Below are positions 60,657 to 64,000 of a DNA stretch of 64,000 nucleotides, piece by piece. Numbering within the stretch: the stretch's first letter is position 1; each line of letters starts with the position of its first letter. The notes below the pieces were generated by a model. That model was not told the DNA's origin. It searched no databases and saw nothing but the letters and a program-made list of their open reading frames with translations. This DNA comes from Clostridiaceae bacterium M8S5 (GTDB lineage: Bacteria; Bacillota; Clostridia; Tissierellales; MCWD3). The position numbers and the translations under genes were made by a program. The stretch spans positions 434,001 to 498,000 of the forward strand of contig CP118523.1 in assembly GCA_029227815.1 (NCBI GenBank), read 5' to 3'.

Positions 60657-62413
60657 TGCTTCAAATCTTTTTTAACTATATAAAAATATCCCTTATTGCT
60701 TCAACAATAGTATTGTTAATAATAATGGTTACACCGCTAACTAAAAAAAGATATTCAAACAGATGGCGTTACTATGTATGGATAATGGTTAGTGTTATGC
60801 TTATAATACCGTTTAATTTGTCTATAAAAAATGCTCCTATAAATATAAAACCTCAAAGTATACAGAATATAGTCATTGGTAGAGATATAAGTGAAAATAT
60901 AGAACCTGTACAGCCAATAGAAAAACAAGGTGATTATAATGATACTACTCAAAATAGCAGTGTATTTAATATACACCATATCATATGGTTATGGCTTATA
61001 GTAGCAGTTTTGTATTTGATAAAAAATTATATATCCTATTTCAGATACAAGAAGGATATCTTTAGGTGGTGTTATAGCTGTGATGATGAGACTAAAAGTG
61101 TATTTGAGCAAACAAAAAAACAGCTTAATATAAATAAAGATATAGAGCTGTTAAAATGTGATTATATCAATTCTCCAATGCTTATAGGGTTGTTTAAAAC
61201 AAAAGTATTAGTATCTAAAGGTGATTTTAGCAAAGAAGATTTAAAGCATATATTTCTTCATGAACTAACTCATTATAGCAGATGGGATATAGGGATTAAG
61301 ATGTTTATACTATTTGCAAAAGCAATACATTGGTTTAATCCATTTGTTCATATTATGAGTAAAATGGCTAATGAAGATATAGAGATATGCTGTGATTATG
61401 ATGCTATAAAAAAACAAGACAGCAAAAATGGTAAAGACTATATAAAGACAGTATTCAAAGTAATGAAACTAAATGGAAATAGAAAAGTAATACTTTCTAC
61501 AAATTTTAATGGAGGTAAAAATAGAATGAAAGCAATTTTAGAATATAATAAAAAGAGAAAAGGTAAATTACTTTTGATTGGAATGATAGTGCTTTTACTT
61601 TCATCACAGTTATTGATAGCATGTAATGATTCAAAAAGTGATATAGAAAAACAAAAGCAAGAGAGTAAAGAATATATAATTAAAGATTTAGGATATGCAA
61701 TCTCATTGCCTAAAAGCATAGCTGATAATGTGAAAATAGATAGGAATGGTGAAACTGTAAGTATAGATACAAAATTTGGAGGTACGTTAGTTTTTATAAC
61801 TAGATATTCTAAAAAAGATTATCCAGATAGAAAAGCATTAGATAAATTTATTGAGGAAACATCGCCTGTATACTTGATTTACTTAGGTGAAACTGAAAAG
61901 GACTATGTGTGCTATAACTTTCCAAGTGATGTGCAATATGACTTAAATGACAAAGCTATGACCAAGAAATATAAGGATTTAATAAAAATGTTTGATGATA
62001 AAAGTATAGCATTTAGAGCATTAAGTAAAGAAGAAAGCGACAGTAAAAATATTATAGGATATGTAAAGAAATATGACAAAAATACTAATTCATTAGCTAT
62101 AGATGAAGTCGAATGGTTAACAGAAGAAGACAGTGACAGAATTAAAGAACTTGGGTACGATATAGATGCTGATTTGCCAAACGGATTTATAATCCATAAT
62201 GCGGATAATAAAGTTAGTGAATATGTTTTAGATGAAAATGCAAAATTCACTATATTAAAGTATATTGGTAGTGGAGAAGCTGTGTCAGCTGACAAAGACA
62301 GTTTTATAAAGAGAGTAAAAGAATGGAAAGAATTTGATTCAGAAGGTATGCTTATAAAGATAACACTGAAAGACAATAAAGTAACAAATGTTATAGAGCA
62401 GTATGTACCGTAA
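60656..62413 (+). CDS. BlaR1/M56-family membrane metalloprotease with a C-terminal lipoprotein-like domain
   Basis: The 585-residue protein has N-terminal helices, then the M56 zinc site HELTHYSRWD with downstream Glu (NEDIEICCDYDA). Residues ~300 onward hold one more helix ending LLIACND, then a ~250-residue domain outside the membrane (LGYAISLPKSIADNVKI, GETEKDYVCYNF) that resembles the lipoprotein at 48901. It senses an external signal and cuts BlaI. No penicillin-binding SxxK is visible, so a beta-lactam sensor is unlikely. Confidence 0.82.
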   Translation: MLQIFFNYIKISLIASTIVLLIIMVTPLTKKRYSNRWRYYVWIMVSVMLIIPFNLSIKNAPINIKPQSIQNIVIGRDISENIEPVQPIEKQGDYNDTTQNSSVFNIHHIIWLWLIVAVLYLIKNYISYFRYKKDIFRWCYSCDDETKSVFEQTKKQLNINKDIELLKCDYINSPMLIGLFKTKVLVSKGDFSKEDLKHIFLHELTHYSRWDIGIKMFILFAKAIHWFNPFVHIMSKMANEDIEICCDYDAIKKQDSKNGKDYIKTVFKVMKLNGNRKVILSTNFNGGKNRMKAILEYNKKRKGKLLLIGMIVLLLSSQLLIACNDSKSDIEKQKQESKEYIIKDLGYAISLPKSIADNVKIDRNGETVSIDTKFGGTLVFITRYSKKDYPDRKALDKFIEETSPVYLIYLGETEKDYVCYNFPSDVQYDLNDKAMTKKYKDLIKMFDDKSIAFRALSKEESDSKNIIGYVKKYDKNTNSLAIDEVEWLTEEDSDRIKELGYDIDADLPNGFIIHNADNKVSEYVLDENAKFTILKYIGSGEAVSADKDSFIKRVKEWKEFDSEGMLIKITLKDNKVTNVIEQYVP

Positions 62414-62458
62414 ATTATTATTTGCAATATAAAATAAAAGATAGCAAGGGACATCCAA

Positions 62459-62523
62459 AAGTCTGCTATCTTGATGACTTTGTCATCAATCTAAAGAGAC
62501 ATCAAAATGAGATGTCTCTTTAT
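62459..62523. repeat. Partial repeat-element copy plus terminator
   Basis: AAGTCTGCTATCTTGATGAC and ATCAATCTAAAG match the 3-prime end of the element at 47693-47842 almost exactly. The terminator AAGAGACATC/GATGTCTCTT (62494-62503, 62511-62520) follows directly. Confidence 0.65.
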
Positions 62524-62576
62524 GTTTTTTTAGATATAAGTAATTTCTAGTTTGGAAAACTTGCTATATTAGCGAC

Positions 62577-62954
62577 TTATGACCAACTATATATCACAAA
62601 TCTTCCAGATTCAAATGGGCTAATAAAAGGTATCTTAACATAACCCGAAACATAAAACTCTTTTCTGTCATAATCAATTCCAAAAGTCAATGAATAGCCA
62701 TAAAAACTATTACCTTGTGTAAAGTTTATCATAGGATGTGTAGTATTTAGAGTAAAAGAACCTATGTCAAATAAATTAGCTATGTTTGCACTTATATGAA
62801 AACTCCAATCATCAGAGATTTCATACTTTACATTGATGATACCAGCGATACTTATTTCTCCTTTGTTACCTTCACTGTAAGCATAAGGCTGATTTTGATA
62901 TGGATTTGGCTGAAGACTACCATACATGTTGTACATGTCATACATATTATACAT
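62577..62954 (-). CDS. Protein of unknown function
   Basis: The 125-residue protein starts with a Met/Tyr/Asn/Pro-rich segment (MYNMYDMYNMYG), then an amphipathic part with many aromatic residues. No membrane helix, signal or known domain. A GAGTATCTG-type site lies before the ATG. It is probably real, as it keeps a full frame, but is unassigned. Confidence 0.45.
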   Translation of the reverse strand: MYNMYDMYNMYGSLQPNPYQNQPYAYSEGNKGEISIAGIINVKYEISDDWSFHISANIANLFDIGSFTLNTTHPMINFTQGNSFYGYSLTFGIDYDRKEFYVSGYVKIPFISPFESGRFVIYSWS

Positions 62955-63113
62955 AACAGATACTCCTATCTACTAATTTCCCTAAACATTAAAATAGGGT
63001 ATATGTTCATAATATGAAGCATGTATGATTTTTGTTAATAGTAACAAGAAAATATGAATTAACAATAAGTTAAAAGAATATACTTTCATAGGAGATTATA
63101 GAGGAGTCAAAAT

Positions 63114-63743
63114 ATGAATGAATTAATAAAAATCTATATCCAGAGATGGGAGTTCTTTGGTGATTTATTGTTACAGCATATTATGCTAACTTTAACATCG
63201 GTGTTTTTTATAACCATTATAGGAGTATTAACTGGCATATTGATAACCAAGAGTAAGTTATTAGCAGGTATTGTACTAGCATTAGTTAATTTTTTATACA
63301 CAATACCGTCTATTGCACTTTTTGGTTTCTTAATCACAATTACAGGCATTGGTAACAAAAGTGCCATAATAGCGCTGATTATTTACGGAGTGCTACCAAT
63401 TATTCGCAATACATATGTAGGGTTAATGGAAGTAGATAAAGATGTGATACAGTCAGCTGTAGGTATGGGAAGTACAGATAGACAGTTACTATTTAAAATC
63501 AAGCTTCCACTTGCACTACCCATCATAATAGCTGGATTTAGGACTATGGTAATAATGACGATAGCGTTAGGCGGTATAGCATCATTTGTTGGAGCTGATG
63601 GATTAGGAGTTGCTATATGGAGAGGGATATCTACAAATTATTCTACTATGACATTAGCAGGGAGCTTGTTGGTGGCTTTATTAGCTATTGTAGCTGATTT
63701 ATTATTAGGTATAGTCCAGAGGAAAATATGTAAAAGAGTTTGA
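63114..63743 (+). CDS. Osmoprotectant ABC transporter permease (OpuBB/OpuCB type)
   Basis: The 209-residue permease of five helices has the EAA loop region (SAVGMGSTDRQLLFKIKLPLA) and PSIALFGFLITITGIG typical of Opu permeases. It imports glycine betaine, choline or carnitine. GAGGAG precedes the ATG. The binding protein follows at 21 bp. Confidence 0.85.
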   Translation: MNELIKIYIQRWEFFGDLLLQHIMLTLTSVFFITIIGVLTGILITKSKLLAGIVLALVNFLYTIPSIALFGFLITITGIGNKSAIIALIIYGVLPIIRNTYVGLMEVDKDVIQSAVGMGSTDRQLLFKIKLPLALPIIIAGFRTMVIMTIALGGIASFVGADGLGVAIWRGISTNYSTMTLAGSLLVALLAIVADLLLGIVQRKICKRV

Positions 63744-63764
63744 TTATGTAAGGGAGGAAAGAGG

Positions 63765-64000
63765 ATGTATAAAAGATTATGCATATTATTGATAATCATA
63801 TCACTTGTATTCTTAGTTGTTTCATGCAAAAGTGATGAGAAAAAAATAACTGTTGCTAGTAAACCTATGACAGAGCAATTTATAATAGGCCATATGATAA
63901 CACAACTAATAGAAAGAGGAACAGATATAAAAGTTGAACAAAAGTTTGGAATAGGAGGAGGTACGTCAAACATACATCCTGCAATGGTAAATGGAGAAAT
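63765..64000 (+). CDS. Osmoprotectant-binding lipoprotein (partial, runs off the window)
   Basis: The N-terminus is a signal peptide with lipobox VVSC (Cys about 21), then ITVASKPMTEQFIIGHM, the OpuBC/OsmF motif that forms the ligand pocket, and TSNIHPAMVNGEI. It continues past 64000. AGGGAGG precedes the ATG. Confidence 0.8.
   Translation, partial: MYKRLCILLIIISLVFLVVSCKSDEKKITVASKPMTEQFIIGHMITQLIERGTDIKVEQKFGIGGGTSNIHPAMVNGE

Noticed and set aside
60656-62413. Beta-lactam sensor BlaR1
   Set aside because: The C-terminal domain shows no SxxK or KTG motif, so penicillin sensing cannot be supported.

Overview
The window is AT-rich, with purine-rich Shine-Dalgarno sites (AGGAGG type) and many short intrinsic terminators. 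It carries S-box (SAM-I) riboswitches, a BlaI/BlaR1-type pair, a YqhQ-family protein, and a MetH without its reactivation domain beside a separate RxSxGYG activation protein. Together these suggest a Gram-positive anaerobe of the class Clostridia. No rRNA or tRNA gene was seen, so the genus cannot be read from the window.

Region 1 (about 1-20,000) is a metal-chelate island. It has two AraC-type regulators, an ECF transporter (intact S component, frameshifted T component, doubly broken fused ATPase) and two pairs of YbtP/YbtQ (IrtAB)-like ABC half-transporters. It also has a five-gene nickel/oligopeptide-type ABC importer, a MATE exporter and a frameshifted methyltransferase. Fur-box-like palindromes at 7952-7970 and 11688-11706, and a weaker one at 1392-1410, point to iron control. 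Region 2 (20,000-31,500) is mixed. It holds an alpha/beta hydrolase, a DUF4180 protein, an IS1595-like remnant, a MATE pump with a divergent MerR regulator, an AgrC/AgrA-like two-component system with a small divergent membrane peptide, a frameshifted YqhQ, a PPP-family phosphatase and two proteins of unknown function.

Region 3 (about 31,477-46,086) is the most interesting. It is a contiguous biosynthetic operon that I cannot match to a named system. It starts with a 36-residue peptide gene too small for most gene finders, with four perfect SGWQSA repeats. Next come a radical SAM/SPASM maturase, a DinB-fold protein, a flavin (dihydroorotate dehydrogenase-like) enzyme, a creatininase-family hydrolase and a PaaK-like adenylate-forming ligase. 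These are followed by a HemN/HemW-like radical SAM enzyme, a SAM methyltransferase and a radical SAM enzyme that closely resembles the tryptophan lyase NosL. The operon ends with a nucleoside deoxyribosyltransferase-like protein, two proteins that together hold four tandem NTF2-like domains, a MATE exporter and a Clp ATPase that has lost its D2 pore loop. The gene set mixes mycofactocin-like logic (rSAM, flavoenzyme, creatininase) with nosiheptide indolic-acid logic (NosL, ligase, HemN-type rSAM) around a tryptophan-repeat precursor. A LuxR-type regulator with a degenerate receiver is divergent from it.

Region 4 (46,200-64,000) is housekeeping and accessory. It has a DNA alkylation repair protein, a kinase-like phosphotransferase, lipoproteins, an acetyltransferase, a rhomboid protease, a second frameshifted methyltransferase and an ABC exporter with a small upstream membrane peptide. 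The methionine operon metF-activation protein-metH lies downstream of two tandem SAM-I riboswitches. A polysaccharide deacetylase, a BlaI/BlaR1 pair with a perfect 20-bp inverted-repeat operator, and the start of an osmoprotectant ABC transporter complete the window. A short structured repeat element occurs in at least four copies between 46,088 and 62,496.

Several genes (EcfT, the ECF ATPase, two methyltransferases, YqhQ) are broken by single-base changes, several of them in or beside short homopolymers. This may be real decay or base-calling error; the sequence alone cannot decide.
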